This document shows, piece by piece, positions 42,935 through 52,423 of a stretch of DNA of 64,000 nt; positions within the stretch are counted from its first letter, which is position 1; each line of letters opens with the position of its first letter. The stretch lies in contig JAVYNU010000004.1 in the NCBI GenBank assembly GCA_038735125.1, forward strand, positions 62,001-126,000, given 5' to 3'. The notes under the pieces are model-generated. The model did not search any database. It saw nothing but the letters and a program-made list of their open reading frames with translations, and was not told the DNA's origin. This stretch comes from Ignisphaera sp. (GTDB taxonomy: Archaea; Thermoproteota; Thermoprotei_A; Sulfolobales; Ignisphaeraceae). A program made the position numbers and the translations under genes.

Positions 42935-44224
42935 ATGAACTACGAGAATCTGGCTGGGTTGATAATAGTCATACTGCTTATAGCATCGCTCATAGCTAGA
43001 AGCCGCAGGCCCCAGACACCTGTGTGGAGCATAATGGCCTTTCTATCGTTTATAACAATTCTCTTCAGATTGGTTAAACCAGATGAGCTAGACAATGTTA
43101 TCGACCTTGACGTAATACTGTTTTTAATTGGCATGTTCTCAATAGTTGGATTGGCCGAGGCATCGGGGGTTCTAGAAGCCATCTCCACATGGTTTATTGG
43201 TCGCTTCAAAAGCAGGTATGCGGTGATATATGCCTCATCTATATTGTTTGGCCTTCTAGCAGCTATAGCAATGAACGATACTGTAGCGTTCATGGGACCC
43301 CCAATAGCATACACTATTGCAAGAGCTATTGACGTCGATCCAAAGGCTATGTTCCTCCTACTCGCATTCTCGCTTACAATAGGCTCTGTTACAACACCCA
43401 TTGGAAATCCGCAAAACGTTTTGATAGCTGAGAGATCTGGTCTAGAGGCCCCCTTCATAAGATTTGTGAATTATCTGATTATACCAACCATCATAAACCT
43501 CTTGGTAACGCCATACATAATCATAAAGTTTTTTAGGATAGAGAATAAGAGGACTCAACTTGCCTTAGTACCCCATGAGGCCATAAAGGATAGGAGAGAA
43601 GCGCTACTGGGGGTCATAGGGTTGCTATCCTCTATAGCAGCTCTTATAGTCAATGATGTTCTGCAGATAATGGGTCTGCCCTACATATCGAAGAGAGGGT
43701 TCATACCATTTATAATAGCGGCTGCTCTATACATAATGTCTAGGAATCCGAGAAGGGTTCTATCGAATGTTGATTGGGGAACAATAATATTCTTCATAAC
43801 GATGTTTATAACTATGGAGGGGGTTTGGAGAAGTGGTGTTCTAAACCCACTTCTAAACATATTCATACCGAGGAAGCTCAGCGGCATAATGGATGTAATT
43901 TCTATAACAGCCGCATCTATAGTTGTAAGCCAGGTCATAAGCAACGTGCCTTTCACAAAACTGGTCATAGACTATATGAAAAGCCTTGGATATGCAAGCA
44001 TCGATCAACTATCTTGGATAACACTGGCAATGGCATCTACAATAGCTGGGAACCTAACGCTTCTTGGCGCAGCATCGAATATAATAATAATTGAGTATCT
44101 AGAGTCAAAGATGAACACATCAATATCGTTTACAGAGTTTCTCAGGATAGGGGTTATCGTAACAGCTGTAAACACCTTGATATACCTCGCCCTACTGTGG
44201 GTACCAGCTATAGCCCTGCATTGA
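42935..44224 (+). CDS. Anion/ion permease, ArsB/NhaD-SLC13 superfamily
   Basis: Integral membrane protein, 429 residues, about 10-12 helices. Characteristic re-entrant motifs occur in both halves: FGLLAAIAMNDTVAFMGPPI with FSLTIGSVTTPIGNPQNVLI, and SQVISNVPFTKLVIDYM with STIAGNLTLLGAASNIIIIE. The TPIGNPQN and GAASN-type signatures fit the IT superfamily (arsenite, citrate, Na+/H+ or sulfate transporters). Substrate cannot be assigned; no arsenic genes are nearby. Confidence 0.85.
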   Translation: MNYENLAGLIIVILLIASLIARSRRPQTPVWSIMAFLSFITILFRLVKPDELDNVIDLDVILFLIGMFSIVGLAEASGVLEAISTWFIGRFKSRYAVIYASSILFGLLAAIAMNDTVAFMGPPIAYTIARAIDVDPKAMFLLLAFSLTIGSVTTPIGNPQNVLIAERSGLEAPFIRFVNYLIIPTIINLLVTPYIIIKFFRIENKRTQLALVPHEAIKDRREALLGVIGLLSSIAALIVNDVLQIMGLPYISKRGFIPFIIAAALYIMSRNPRRVLSNVDWGTIIFFITMFITMEGVWRSGVLNPLLNIFIPRKLSGIMDVISITAASIVVSQVISNVPFTKLVIDYMKSLGYASIDQLSWITLAMASTIAGNLTLLGAASNIIIIEYLESKMNTSISFTEFLRIGVIVTAVNTLIYLALLWVPAIALH

Positions 44225-44303
44225 AGTCTATCCAATAGCTGTCAATATAACAGTTCTTACAGCATATATCTTTCCTCTAGATGCTCTATTGAAAGCTGAT
44301 AGC

Positions 44304-44314
44304 GTTTTAATATC
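44304..44314 (+). promoter_or_regulatory. TATA box for the GT35 phosphorylase gene
   Basis: GTTTTAATATC is centred about 26 bp before 44335. The short leader that follows contains GGTGA (44338-44342) before the TTG start. Confidence 0.45.
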
Positions 44315-44348
44315 TGTGACGACATAGAAATTAGTATGGTGAAAACTT

Positions 44349-45911
44349 TTGAGTAGTGTAAGAAGAGATGCTTATGCGATTAGCATAACACCTGATCTAG
44401 CGCTAGAATCAGGTTACACATATGCGGGTGGTCTAGGGGTTTTAGAGGGAGACAAGTTTTATGCTGCTGGAAAAATGGGGATAAGATATGTTGTTCTAAC
44501 GCTTCTCTATAAGAATGGTTATGTGGACTACGAATTCGACCCTGATGGCACTCCAAAGCCAAAGCCCCAGCCACAGCCCCAAGAATTTCTCATCATGCTA
44601 AAACCTGGCGACAAGTTTACGATAAAATTGAGAAACAATGATGTAACTGTAGAGGCCCTAGAGTACACATATGGAACTGCAAAAACAGTTTTCTTCAATG
44701 TTGTCAATCCTCCTTGGGCCAGTAAAATAGTTGATAGGATATACATTGAAGACTCTACAGAAGAAAAGTTCTACAAATACACATTATTAGCAAAGGCCGC
44801 GGCAGAGTACATCAGAAGAAACATTGGATTGGAGGACATAGCATATATAGATCTTCAAGAAGCGTACACAGCTTTGCTACCCCTCCAGCTTAGAATCCCT
44901 GGAAAATATAGAATGGTTATACACACTGCTGGTATATGGGGACACCCATCGTTTCCAAGAGATATGCTCTCACTAGAATACGAATATAGATTCATAGAGT
45001 CAGAGGTATACTTAACTGAAATAGGTCTTGCCGTCGCGGAACAGGCATTTGCAGTATCAGCTAAGCACTATGATGTGCTTCTTAAAATATTTCCACACTT
45101 TAGTGACAAGCTTAGCTATATAACGAATGGTGTAAACATTGATAGGTGGATGCATGAAGAGCTTAAGAAACTCTACTCTGCAACAACAATAAGTCTAGAC
45201 GCGCTTGTAAAAATTAAAGAAAAGATTAAGAGCAACTTCGAGGCATTTCTCCAGCAATATAAAAAAGATGTAACAATAGACGACAAATTTGTTGTTATTT
45301 GGGCTAGGAGGATAACAGAATACAAAAGACCTTGGATGGCTATAAAACTTGTCAGAGAACTCAAAGATATGCCAATACTCTTCGTACTTGGGGGAAAAGC
45401 CCATCCCTATGATTATGTAGGACTTGAATACATGAAACTGTTTAAGAAGCTACACAACGAACTACCAAATGTTGTATACATACACGACTACGACATACAG
45501 AAGGCAAGAACAGTTCTATCATCTGGAGATCTACTGTTGTTTACGCCGTTCTCAGGACTTGAGGCATGTGGCACAAGCTTTATGAAAGCAGCCATAAACG
45601 CTGTTCCAACCCTTGCCTCAAGAGATGGTGGAGCACTGGAATTTATCGTTGATAATGTTAATGGATGGCTTTTTGGTGAAGATTTGAGAGAACCTATAGA
45701 TGTTTATAGTGTTAAAGCTGGCGAAATAAATGAGAAAGAATATGCAGAGTTAAAGGCATTGCTTATAAAGATATTCAATCTATACAAAGATAATCCAGAA
45801 CGATATTACAGCATCTCTTTCTCGGCGTTTAGATCATTTGTAACTAGAGCAAGTATGCAAAGGGTGTTAAAAGAATATTACCCAGATCTTGTAAAAGCAC
45901 CTATAATCTAA
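44349..45911 (+). CDS. Short alpha-glucan phosphorylase-like protein (GT35)
   Basis: 520 residues, far shorter than the usual 750-850 of glycogen phosphorylase but alignable: TYAGGLGVLEGDKFYAAGKM (about 22-41), VVLTLLYKNGYVDYEFD, RRITEYKRPWMAIKLV, GGKAHPYDYVGLEYMK, YIHDYDIQKARTVL and ACGTSFMKAAINAVPTLASR. The lysine of GTSFMK (residue 413) corresponds to the pyridoxal-phosphate lysine of GTGNMK in the family. It would release glucose 1-phosphate from an alpha-glucan using phosphate. Glycogen-synthase-like activity is an alternative. TTG start after GGTGA. Confidence 0.8.
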   Translation: MSSVRRDAYAISITPDLALESGYTYAGGLGVLEGDKFYAAGKMGIRYVVLTLLYKNGYVDYEFDPDGTPKPKPQPQPQEFLIMLKPGDKFTIKLRNNDVTVEALEYTYGTAKTVFFNVVNPPWASKIVDRIYIEDSTEEKFYKYTLLAKAAAEYIRRNIGLEDIAYIDLQEAYTALLPLQLRIPGKYRMVIHTAGIWGHPSFPRDMLSLEYEYRFIESEVYLTEIGLAVAEQAFAVSAKHYDVLLKIFPHFSDKLSYITNGVNIDRWMHEELKKLYSATTISLDALVKIKEKIKSNFEAFLQQYKKDVTIDDKFVVIWARRITEYKRPWMAIKLVRELKDMPILFVLGGKAHPYDYVGLEYMKLFKKLHNELPNVVYIHDYDIQKARTVLSSGDLLLFTPFSGLEACGTSFMKAAINAVPTLASRDGGALEFIVDNVNGWLFGEDLREPIDVYSVKAGEINEKEYAELKALLIKIFNLYKDNPERYYSISFSAFRSFVTRASMQRVLKEYYPDLVKAPII

Positions 45912-45943
45912 TTTCCTAGCATTGCCCTAGGTTTTAAACATCT

Positions 45944-46385
45944 TTAACTATTCTCAAATATTCTTCGAATCCCTATTTTTGGAAAAGCTGTAACAGCACC
46001 TCGCTTAAGGCATTGAAAACCTGCTATAACGTTTGATGGCTTTACAGATGCTTCAATATCTACATTTTCAAGAGTGCAAAATGTCATAAATACGGCTGTC
46101 CATGCATTTCTTACACCAGTTGTATCAATAGGGCTCTATCTTCATAGCCTCTTTTACATATCTCACCTTTTCTCATTTTACATACGCTTCTTGAGCTCCA
46201 AGTCTTATAGCAATTATTTCAACATATTCATATTTATCTAACAACTTTTCAGCGTCTTCTCTGATCCAATCATCTACATATCTATATGCATTCTCACCCA
46301 TATACCTAAACCTGGTTAACCAAATAACGTGGTTAAAGCCCTTCATCTCAAAATCTAGTTCATCAAAATTTATTGTTACATACAA
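45944..46385 (-). pseudogene. Degraded PfkB-family sugar kinase
   Basis: The minus strand from 46385 gives an intact stretch of 70 residues ending IAIRLGAQEAYVK, the middle of a PfkB kinase. A TGA follows (probably a former Cys), then EKVRYVKEAMKIEP, then a frameshift, then IDTTGVRNAWTAVFMTFC and on to IGIRRIFENS and a stop at 45944. The catalytic GAGD motif is now GVRN, so the base aspartate is lost. The N-terminal half is missing. So at least three lesions are present. It fills the 527-bp gap between the phosphorylase and isomerase genes. Confidence 0.75.
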
Positions 46386-46438
46386 TTACATCTTAAAGCT
46401 AAAAGAAGTTAAATTTAAAAATCTGTGTCGAGCTCTAG

Positions 46439-47773
46439 GTGCTGGCGATTTATATGTTAAGAATGCCCATAGTTTTTGTAGCTCCTGAAACAACCCCTGG
46501 AAGCTATACTGGTGCATTGGGTGGGCCTCCACTTATAAAAGAGTGGATTGAAAAAGAAAAAAGTAAGATCTTGTATAAGCTTTATTCGTCCCTTCCCCAT
46601 ATAGACTTTGTGCATTATACAGTTACCACAGTTGAGGAGGCTAGGAAAGTTGTTGAGATTGAAAAAGGGTCTATAGGTTTTGTTGTTATCTTATTGCATA
46701 CATGGTCTAGGGGTGCCACAAGGGTTTTTATAGAAAGTGGAAAACCAGTAATACTTATTGCTGAAAGCTATGGTGGTGGAGGGGAATTTCTAATTGAATT
46801 TGGGAGGGCGTTAAGCGAGGGTAGAAGAGTTGTAGGAGTCTCTATAAGGGATTTAGCCGATGATATAGTGGTTGATAAGGTGAGGCTTCTAGAGACTTTG
46901 TATAGACTTGCAAGCACTAAGATAATTTTCATATTGGCTGATGGTCAAAAATTTGAATATATTAGAAGGGTTTTAAAAGAGTCTTTCAATATAGAAGCAA
47001 TATACCTAGATGGAAGAGAATTTGCAGAGAAATATTACAAGGTAGTTGATGAGAATGAGGCTCGTAAGTGGGCTAATGAGTGGATCTCAAATGCCTCTAA
47101 GGTTTTTGAAGATCACCTTGAGGATATATTGAAAGCCGCCAAACTGTACCTAGCCATGAAGAAGGCTCTGCAAGACTATAATGCCATCGCCATAGCTGTT
47201 GATTGTATAAACCTCTTCGATAAGAAGGTGTTAGATGCGTGGCCATGCCTTGGATTCATGCAACTTTGGCTAGACGGATATGTTCCTGTTTGTGAAGCTG
47301 ACCCCCATTCAGCAATAGCACTTCTTATAGGGTGGTATCTTGCCGGTAGACCTGGGTTTGTATCAGATCCTGTGATAGATTATACTAAGAACGAGATCAT
47401 ATACTACCATTGCTATAGCCCTATAAATCCATTTGGAGGAAACAAGAAGGTTCCATACATCATAACACCAGCTCACTTAGGATTAAAAAGGGCATCAATA
47501 TACGTAGAGCTTCCAGTAGATGAGGAAATAATAGCTGTGCAGATATGGCCCGAACAAAAAACCATTGCAATTCATAGAGGTAAGGCTATAGGCAACGAAT
47601 ATGGGATACATGCATGCGCTACAAAACTTGTTGCAAAGGTGAATGCCAAGGTTCTTGCAAGAAATTGGAGGTGGAGCTGGCATAGAGTGGTATTCTATGG
47701 CAATCTAGCAGAGAATCTAAAGGATTTCGCAACTTTGATAGGATTTCATGTCCGTGAAGAGGATGTGGAATAG
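46439..47773 (+). CDS. L-fucose/L-arabinose isomerase-like protein
   Basis: About 444 residues with the fold of the fucose/arabinose isomerase family. The first domain is Rossmann-like (PIVFVAPETTPGSYTG, GFVVILLHTWSRGATR). The later part has IAIAVDCINLF, PCLGFMQLWLDGYVPVCEAD (likely metal-binding Glu/Asp), IGWYLAGRPGFVSDPVIDY and YYHCYSPINPFG. Relatives interconvert aldoses and ketoses. Start is uncertain: GTG at 46439, near the predicted transcript start given ATTTAAAA at 46412-46419, or ATT at 46448, six bases after AGGTG, or ATG at 46454. Confidence 0.7.
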   Translation: MLAIYMLRMPIVFVAPETTPGSYTGALGGPPLIKEWIEKEKSKILYKLYSSLPHIDFVHYTVTTVEEARKVVEIEKGSIGFVVILLHTWSRGATRVFIESGKPVILIAESYGGGGEFLIEFGRALSEGRRVVGVSIRDLADDIVVDKVRLLETLYRLASTKIIFILADGQKFEYIRRVLKESFNIEAIYLDGREFAEKYYKVVDENEARKWANEWISNASKVFEDHLEDILKAAKLYLAMKKALQDYNAIAIAVDCINLFDKKVLDAWPCLGFMQLWLDGYVPVCEADPHSAIALLIGWYLAGRPGFVSDPVIDYTKNEIIYYHCYSPINPFGGNKKVPYIITPAHLGLKRASIYVELPVDEEIIAVQIWPEQKTIAIHRGKAIGNEYGIHACATKLVAKVNAKVLARNWRWSWHRVVFYGNLAENLKDFATLIGFHVREEDVE

Positions 47774-47789
47774 TTTAGCATTGAAATAA

Positions 47790-47806
47790 ACCAAATTTTT
47801 ATTAAT
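47790..47806 (+). terminator. T-rich terminator after the isomerase-like gene
   Basis: The short space between two convergent stop codons contains CCAAATTTTTATTAATTA, a T-run typical of archaeal termination. Confidence 0.4.
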
Positions 47807-49083
47807 TACTGTGCCTGTTCTACAAATGGGATTATGTAGGGACCTTCTGGAATAGCAATTATCTTCTCACATGGAGTTAATCTACATGCAATTTCCATAG
47901 CCTCTTCAGGTGCTGATGATGGTATAAGATTCATTTCTTCTAATACACTATGACTAATGTTTCTTGTTACAACAATAACTTTATTCTTTAGAAGAACTTG
48001 TACTAGTTTCTGAACCTCCCACTGATCTCTTAAAGGCTCGTTCCTCTCTATATATTCTAAAATCTTTTGTGGATCTTTACTTACAGAAGCTAAGTCCCTG
48101 AAATGTTCATGACCAACACCATCTACACATTCTGATAACATTATTATAACGCCTCCTCTTTTTGTGACTCTAGATGCTGTCACCATACCCTTTACAGCTT
48201 GGTATAGATCTCTATCTAGAGGATAACCACCATTTGTAACTATAGTTAAATCTGCTTCAAATGGAGCTTCAATTTTAACATATTTATCAAGTTCTTTAAC
48301 ACCGTATTCATGCGCTTTAAATGGATCTCCTGCAACAACATCAAATACCCTCTTTTCTTTATCTAGAAGGACGTGAACAATAAACTTATAGCTTCTAACA
48401 CGTTTTGCAGCATCAATCATATCTTCGTGAACCGGATTCCCATCTAAATATCCATAATCTGCTTTCGGGTGGCTCAACATCTTATATCCATGATTTTGAT
48501 AAACAGTTTTTGTTGCTGAGACACCAGGTAAAATAAGTTTCCTACCACCACTATACCCAGCAAAGAAGTGGGGCTCTATAAGACCTATACCAATAGTTAA
48601 ATCTGATTCAACAACATCTTTATTAACCAGCACATCAGTTCCATAAACAGTTTTTCCAAGGTAAACCATATGTTCTTCATCATCGGAATTGTGACTATAT
48701 ACATTGAACTCCTTTGCAATAACCTCGCCAACCAACTCTATTATCTCATCTCTTCTATGTGGTTTATGAAGGCCTGTAGCAACAATTATATTAATGCTAT
48801 CCCTTCTAATCCCCACCTCATCCAAAACCTTTAGAATCTGTTCTAGCAATAACCTATTTGGCGTTGCCCTAGTCTTATCTGTTATCAATATTGTTACCAG
48901 CCTAGACCTTAATGCTAGAACTCTAAGTGGTGAAGAATCTACAGGATTCTCTAATCTATTTCTAATTATCCTCCTTACCTCTTCTTCATTCAAACCTCTA
49001 GGAGCTTTGGAATATAAAACATGTGTTTTATGCGGTAAGTCAATCTCTATATATTTTCTACCATACGGAAAAAACACTTTCAT
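47806..49083 (-). CDS. larA: Nickel-dependent lactate racemase family protein LarA
   Basis: 425 residues, LarA/DUF2088. LarA interconverts L- and D-lactate using a nickel-pincer nucleotide bound to a lysine. Residues matching the L. plantarum enzyme are all present at a near-constant offset: H106 (in VATGLHKPH), H172 (EPHFFAGYSGG), K182 (RKLILPG, the cofactor lysine) and H198 (YQNHGYKML). Other family members racemise different 2-hydroxyacids. It is the last gene of etfB-etfA-glcD-larA, 6 bp after glcD, which supports lactate as substrate. The cofactor genes larB, larC and larE are not in this window. Confidence 0.88.
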   Translation of the reverse strand: MKVFFPYGRKYIEIDLPHKTHVLYSKAPRGLNEEEVRRIIRNRLENPVDSSPLRVLALRSRLVTILITDKTRATPNRLLLEQILKVLDEVGIRRDSINIIVATGLHKPHRRDEIIELVGEVIAKEFNVYSHNSDDEEHMVYLGKTVYGTDVLVNKDVVESDLTIGIGLIEPHFFAGYSGGRKLILPGVSATKTVYQNHGYKMLSHPKADYGYLDGNPVHEDMIDAAKRVRSYKFIVHVLLDKEKRVFDVVAGDPFKAHEYGVKELDKYVKIEAPFEADLTIVTNGGYPLDRDLYQAVKGMVTASRVTKRGGVIIMLSECVDGVGHEHFRDLASVSKDPQKILEYIERNEPLRDQWEVQKLVQVLLKNKVIVVTRNISHSVLEEMNLIPSSAPEEAMEIACRLTPCEKIIAIPEGPYIIPFVEQAQ

Positions 49084-49089
49084 AAAAAT

Positions 49090-50490
49090 TCACTCAGGCA
49101 AAACCTTGTCTGGATTGAGGATATTATTTGGATCTAATAAATTCTTTATGCTTCTCATAGTCTCTATCCATATATCTCCAAGTATCTTTCTAACATACTT
49201 TCTCCTAATGTGTCCTATGCCATGCTCACCTGTTATAGTTCCTCCAAGAAGCAACGCTGCATCGTAAATTTCATCAACTATTCTCTCTAACAATTCTTTG
49301 CTAAATCCATTATATCTCATTACATGGACATGTATATTGCCATCACCTATATGTCCATACATTGGAAGCCAAATGCCATACCTCTTTTCAATGTCTATAA
49401 CGTTTTCAACAAATCTATCTATAACCCCTATAGGAACAGTTGTGTCTAGTATATCAAATGTCTCATCTTTTAGCGATGAGAATATCTCGCTTCTAATCTT
49501 TAGTAGGTTCTTTTGCTCATCATCTCTTTGTGCAACAAAAGGCTCTGAAGCCCCCTCTTCTCTTATAAGTTTATCTATATTTTCTATCTCTACGTAAAGC
49601 ATATCCTCTAAAGCCTCCGCCAATATAATCATTAAAAAGTAGTCGCCCTCTTTGACGGGCCAAGCAGTACCTAAATACCTTGCCGAAGTTTCTATAACTC
49701 TTCTATCAAAATATTCAAGAGCTAACGGTGTTATCCCCTCAAACAACATCCTTTTAGCTGCTCTAAAAGCCTCTACCCTACTCCTAAATGGTATAACAAT
49801 TGTGGCTGTGTAATGCCACTTTGGATAGAGTCTTAGATAAGCCCTTGTAATTATCCCTAAAATACCTTCAGAGCCTATGAAAAGATGTGCTAGGTTATAG
49901 CCCATGTTATTCTTAATTGTCTTTCCACCTAGTCTAAGAATAGCTCCATTGGGGAGCACAACTTCTAATCCAAGAACATAGCTTCTCATAACACCTGTTC
50001 TCACAGCTCTTGAACCACCTGCATTGCAAGCTATTAGACCCCCTATGCTAGCACCTTCATCACCTGGGTGAGCAGGAAACATAAGATTGTATTTTTCTGC
50101 CTCTTCAATTAATTTTCCAAGTGTTACCCCAGCCTCTGCATCTGCGACCATGTTCTCAACATCTATAACAAGTCTATCCATTCTCTCAAGAGATAACACA
50201 ATACCTGGTTTTGTGGGTATTGCTCCACCTACGAGTCCTGTTCCTCCACCTCTAACATAGATAGGAACTTTATATCTATTAGCTATTTTTACAATTTCGG
50301 AAACCTCATCTGCAGTACTAGGCTTAACAACTACAACATCTCTGATAGGTTCTGGTCTAACACCATATGCTGTTTCATCATATAAATACCTTTCAATTGC
50401 CTTAGCTTCTGTAACAACCCATTGAGATCCCACAACACTTTTTAAGTCTTGAACAACAGAATTAAAGTCCTTAAGCAACTGTTTCACCAC
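49090..50490 (-). CDS. FAD-linked D-lactate/glycolate dehydrogenase (GlcD family)
   Basis: 466 residues, VAO-type flavoprotein. FAD-binding PCMH domain: VPIYVRGGGTGLVGGAIPTK (about 75-94), HPGDEGASIGGLIACNAGGS (about 136-155). C-terminal FAD-oxidase domain with YGHIGDGNIHVHV and TGEHGIGHIRRKYV. It oxidises D-2-hydroxyacids. Its start overlaps etfA by 20 bp; with Etf it resembles the catalytic subunit of D-lactate dehydrogenase/Etf complexes. No cysteine-rich CCG domain is attached. Confidence 0.9.
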   Translation of the reverse strand: MVKQLLKDFNSVVQDLKSVVGSQWVVTEAKAIERYLYDETAYGVRPEPIRDVVVVKPSTADEVSEIVKIANRYKVPIYVRGGGTGLVGGAIPTKPGIVLSLERMDRLVIDVENMVADAEAGVTLGKLIEEAEKYNLMFPAHPGDEGASIGGLIACNAGGSRAVRTGVMRSYVLGLEVVLPNGAILRLGGKTIKNNMGYNLAHLFIGSEGILGIITRAYLRLYPKWHYTATIVIPFRSRVEAFRAAKRMLFEGITPLALEYFDRRVIETSARYLGTAWPVKEGDYFLMIILAEALEDMLYVEIENIDKLIREEGASEPFVAQRDDEQKNLLKIRSEIFSSLKDETFDILDTTVPIGVIDRFVENVIDIEKRYGIWLPMYGHIGDGNIHVHVMRYNGFSKELLERIVDEIYDAALLLGGTITGEHGIGHIRRKYVRKILGDIWIETMRSIKNLLDPNNILNPDKVLPE

Positions 50491-51490
50491 TTCTCAATTT
50501 CTTCAATACATTTAAAAGGTTTTGAGCAATATAGTAGATATCCCCCACGACAAATAAATCGCTATACTTTGCTATTGGAGCGCTTGCATCAATATTTACA
50601 GCTATAACATATTTAGAATCTTTCATACCTGCTATATGTTGAGGGGCTCCAGAAATTCCAAATGCTATATAGATTTTTGGCTTTACAATATTTCCACTAA
50701 AACCAACCTGCCTATCTCTCTCCATCCAACCAGTATCAACTAATGGTTTACTGCATGCAAGTTGCGCATTAAGCTCTTTAGCTAAATCCTCAAAAAGCTT
50801 TATATCTTCCTTACTCTTAACACCTCTTCCAATAGAGACTATGATTTCTGCTTCCGATAGTCTAACCCTTTTCTCTTTAGCTATACCCAAAACCTTAATC
50901 TTATTAGAGGTCTCAAAACATCCTTCAGATTTATCTAAAGATCTTTTCTCAATCTCGCCACCTTTACTACTATCAGCTTTTGGAATTTGAAAAACGCCAG
51001 GTCTTATAGTTGCTATCACAGGATTTGTCAATGTCTTGATATGCGCAATTATATTGCCTGTAAAAGCTGGTCTAACCTGAACAATGTCATTTGAATCATC
51101 AACATATATATCAAGACAGTCAGCTGTAATACCGGTTCTAATATTAGCTGCAACTCTAGGCGCCAAGCTTCTCCCCCATGGCGTTGCAGGAAATAGGACG
51201 AGCTTTGGTTTTATATAGTTGATAGCGTCGATAATTATGCATTTATGTATCAAAGGATTGGATATCTCATTTTCATTAACTTGGTACAAAAGAACTTTGT
51301 CTGCTCCATACATTATCAAATCTTTTGCATATTTCTCAGCATCATCAGATTTAGAGACTATTGCCACTGCTGAGACAGCTCCACCAAGTTTTGAAACAAC
51401 TTCTCTAGCTTTTCCAAGTAACTCAAAAGAGGTTTTTGAGATGCCTCTACCATAGTTTTCAGCATATATAAGCACTCCTTTCCATGACAT
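50471..51490 (-). CDS. etfA: Electron transfer flavoprotein alpha subunit
   Basis: 339 residues. The FAD-binding C-terminal half is clear: IIVSIGRGVKSKEDIKLFED, DTGWMERDRQVGFSGNIVKP, KIYIAFGISGAPQHIAGM and VIAVNIDASAPIAKYSDLFV. No N-terminal ferredoxin domain is fused, unlike some lactate-dehydrogenase Etf alpha subunits. It would pass electrons from the GlcD-type dehydrogenase to an acceptor. It overlaps etfB by 1 bp and glcD by 20 bp. Confidence 0.93.
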   Translation of the reverse strand: MSWKGVLIYAENYGRGISKTSFELLGKAREVVSKLGGAVSAVAIVSKSDDAEKYAKDLIMYGADKVLLYQVNENEISNPLIHKCIIIDAINYIKPKLVLFPATPWGRSLAPRVAANIRTGITADCLDIYVDDSNDIVQVRPAFTGNIIAHIKTLTNPVIATIRPGVFQIPKADSSKGGEIEKRSLDKSEGCFETSNKIKVLGIAKEKRVRLSEAEIIVSIGRGVKSKEDIKLFEDLAKELNAQLACSKPLVDTGWMERDRQVGFSGNIVKPKIYIAFGISGAPQHIAGMKDSKYVIAVNIDASAPIAKYSDLFVVGDIYYIAQNLLNVLKKLRSGETVA

Positions 51491-52296
51491 TAGATAACAC
51501 CTAATTCTCTCAAAGTCTTGATTATTGCGGTTATACCCTCATCTCCTTTAACTATCCTCGGATTCCTGCCTTTTTCAAGAGCATAATAAGCTTTCACAAC
51601 TCTTGTTGGAGAACCTGAAAGCCCAAATCTATTTACATCAGCTACATCGTTTAAATGGTCAGCACTCCACACTTCTATCTTTGCCTTTCTAGCTTTCAAA
51701 ACATCGCTTAATCTAGGTATTGATGGCTCTATAAATTCTCCAAGAAATGTAATCGGACGAGATAATGCTATTAAAGCTGGTAACCCAACCTCAACCCTAT
51801 AATAAGCATCGCCAAAATCAGACTCAACAACAATTCTATCATTTTTAACATCTACTATACCAGTAACAAAAGATATGTGTGGAATACCTAGAAACTCTGC
51901 AACCTCTGGCCCAACATGAGCTGTATCTCCATCAACAGACTTCTCACCACATAGAATAATGTTAAAAAATCCAAGCTTTCTAATAGCAGAGGCAAGCGCA
52001 TATGATGTAGCTAAAGTATCTGCACCAGCAAATCTTCTGTCACTTAACAAAATAGCTCTATCAACACCCCTTGCAATAGCATCTCGAAGAGCTGTTTCCG
52101 CATGAGGAGGAGCCATAGAGATGGATGTTATGGTACCTCCAAACATCTTCTTAATTCTTTTAGCAACCTCTATAGCATATAAATCAAATGGATTTATTTC
52201 TAATGTTGTTGACGCTCTATCAACAGCGCCTCTCTCAACATCAAATTTAGCTTTTGTGATATCTGGAGTAGGCTTGATCAGCACTATAATATTCAT
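51490..52296 (-). CDS. etfB: Electron transfer flavoprotein beta subunit
   Basis: 268 residues. IIVLIKPTPDITKAKFDVERG, then FDLYAIEVAKRIK and CGEKSVDGDTAHVGPEVAEF followed by LGIPHISFV. The SVDGDTAHVGPE nucleotide-binding stretch resembles that of electron-bifurcating Etfs, which bind a second FAD, more than the AMP-binding form; this should be tested structurally. First gene of the lactate operon; a candidate TATA (AATTTATTAA, about 52334-52343) lies upstream. Confidence 0.92.
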   Translation of the reverse strand: MNIIVLIKPTPDITKAKFDVERGAVDRASTTLEINPFDLYAIEVAKRIKKMFGGTITSISMAPPHAETALRDAIARGVDRAILLSDRRFAGADTLATSYALASAIRKLGFFNIILCGEKSVDGDTAHVGPEVAEFLGIPHISFVTGIVDVKNDRIVVESDFGDAYYRVEVGLPALIALSRPITFLGEFIEPSIPRLSDVLKARKAKIEVWSADHLNDVADVNRFGLSGSPTRVVKAYYALEKGRNPRIVKGDEGITAIIKTLRELGVI

Positions 52297-52423
52297 TTTT
52301 TAAGACCTACACTATAGTAAATAACCTCGTTAATAAATTTTACATAGTTGTTTTTTGTTGTGGTTTTTGTTGGGGGTGGTGTGGCTGGTTAAAAACTGTA
52401 TTTGGTTTAATCAAGAAATATTC

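Noticed and set aside
46173-46385. Independent 70-residue gene on the minus strand
   Set aside because: Its sequence is the middle of a PfkB kinase and the homology continues past the stop in the next frame, so it is part of a pseudogene.
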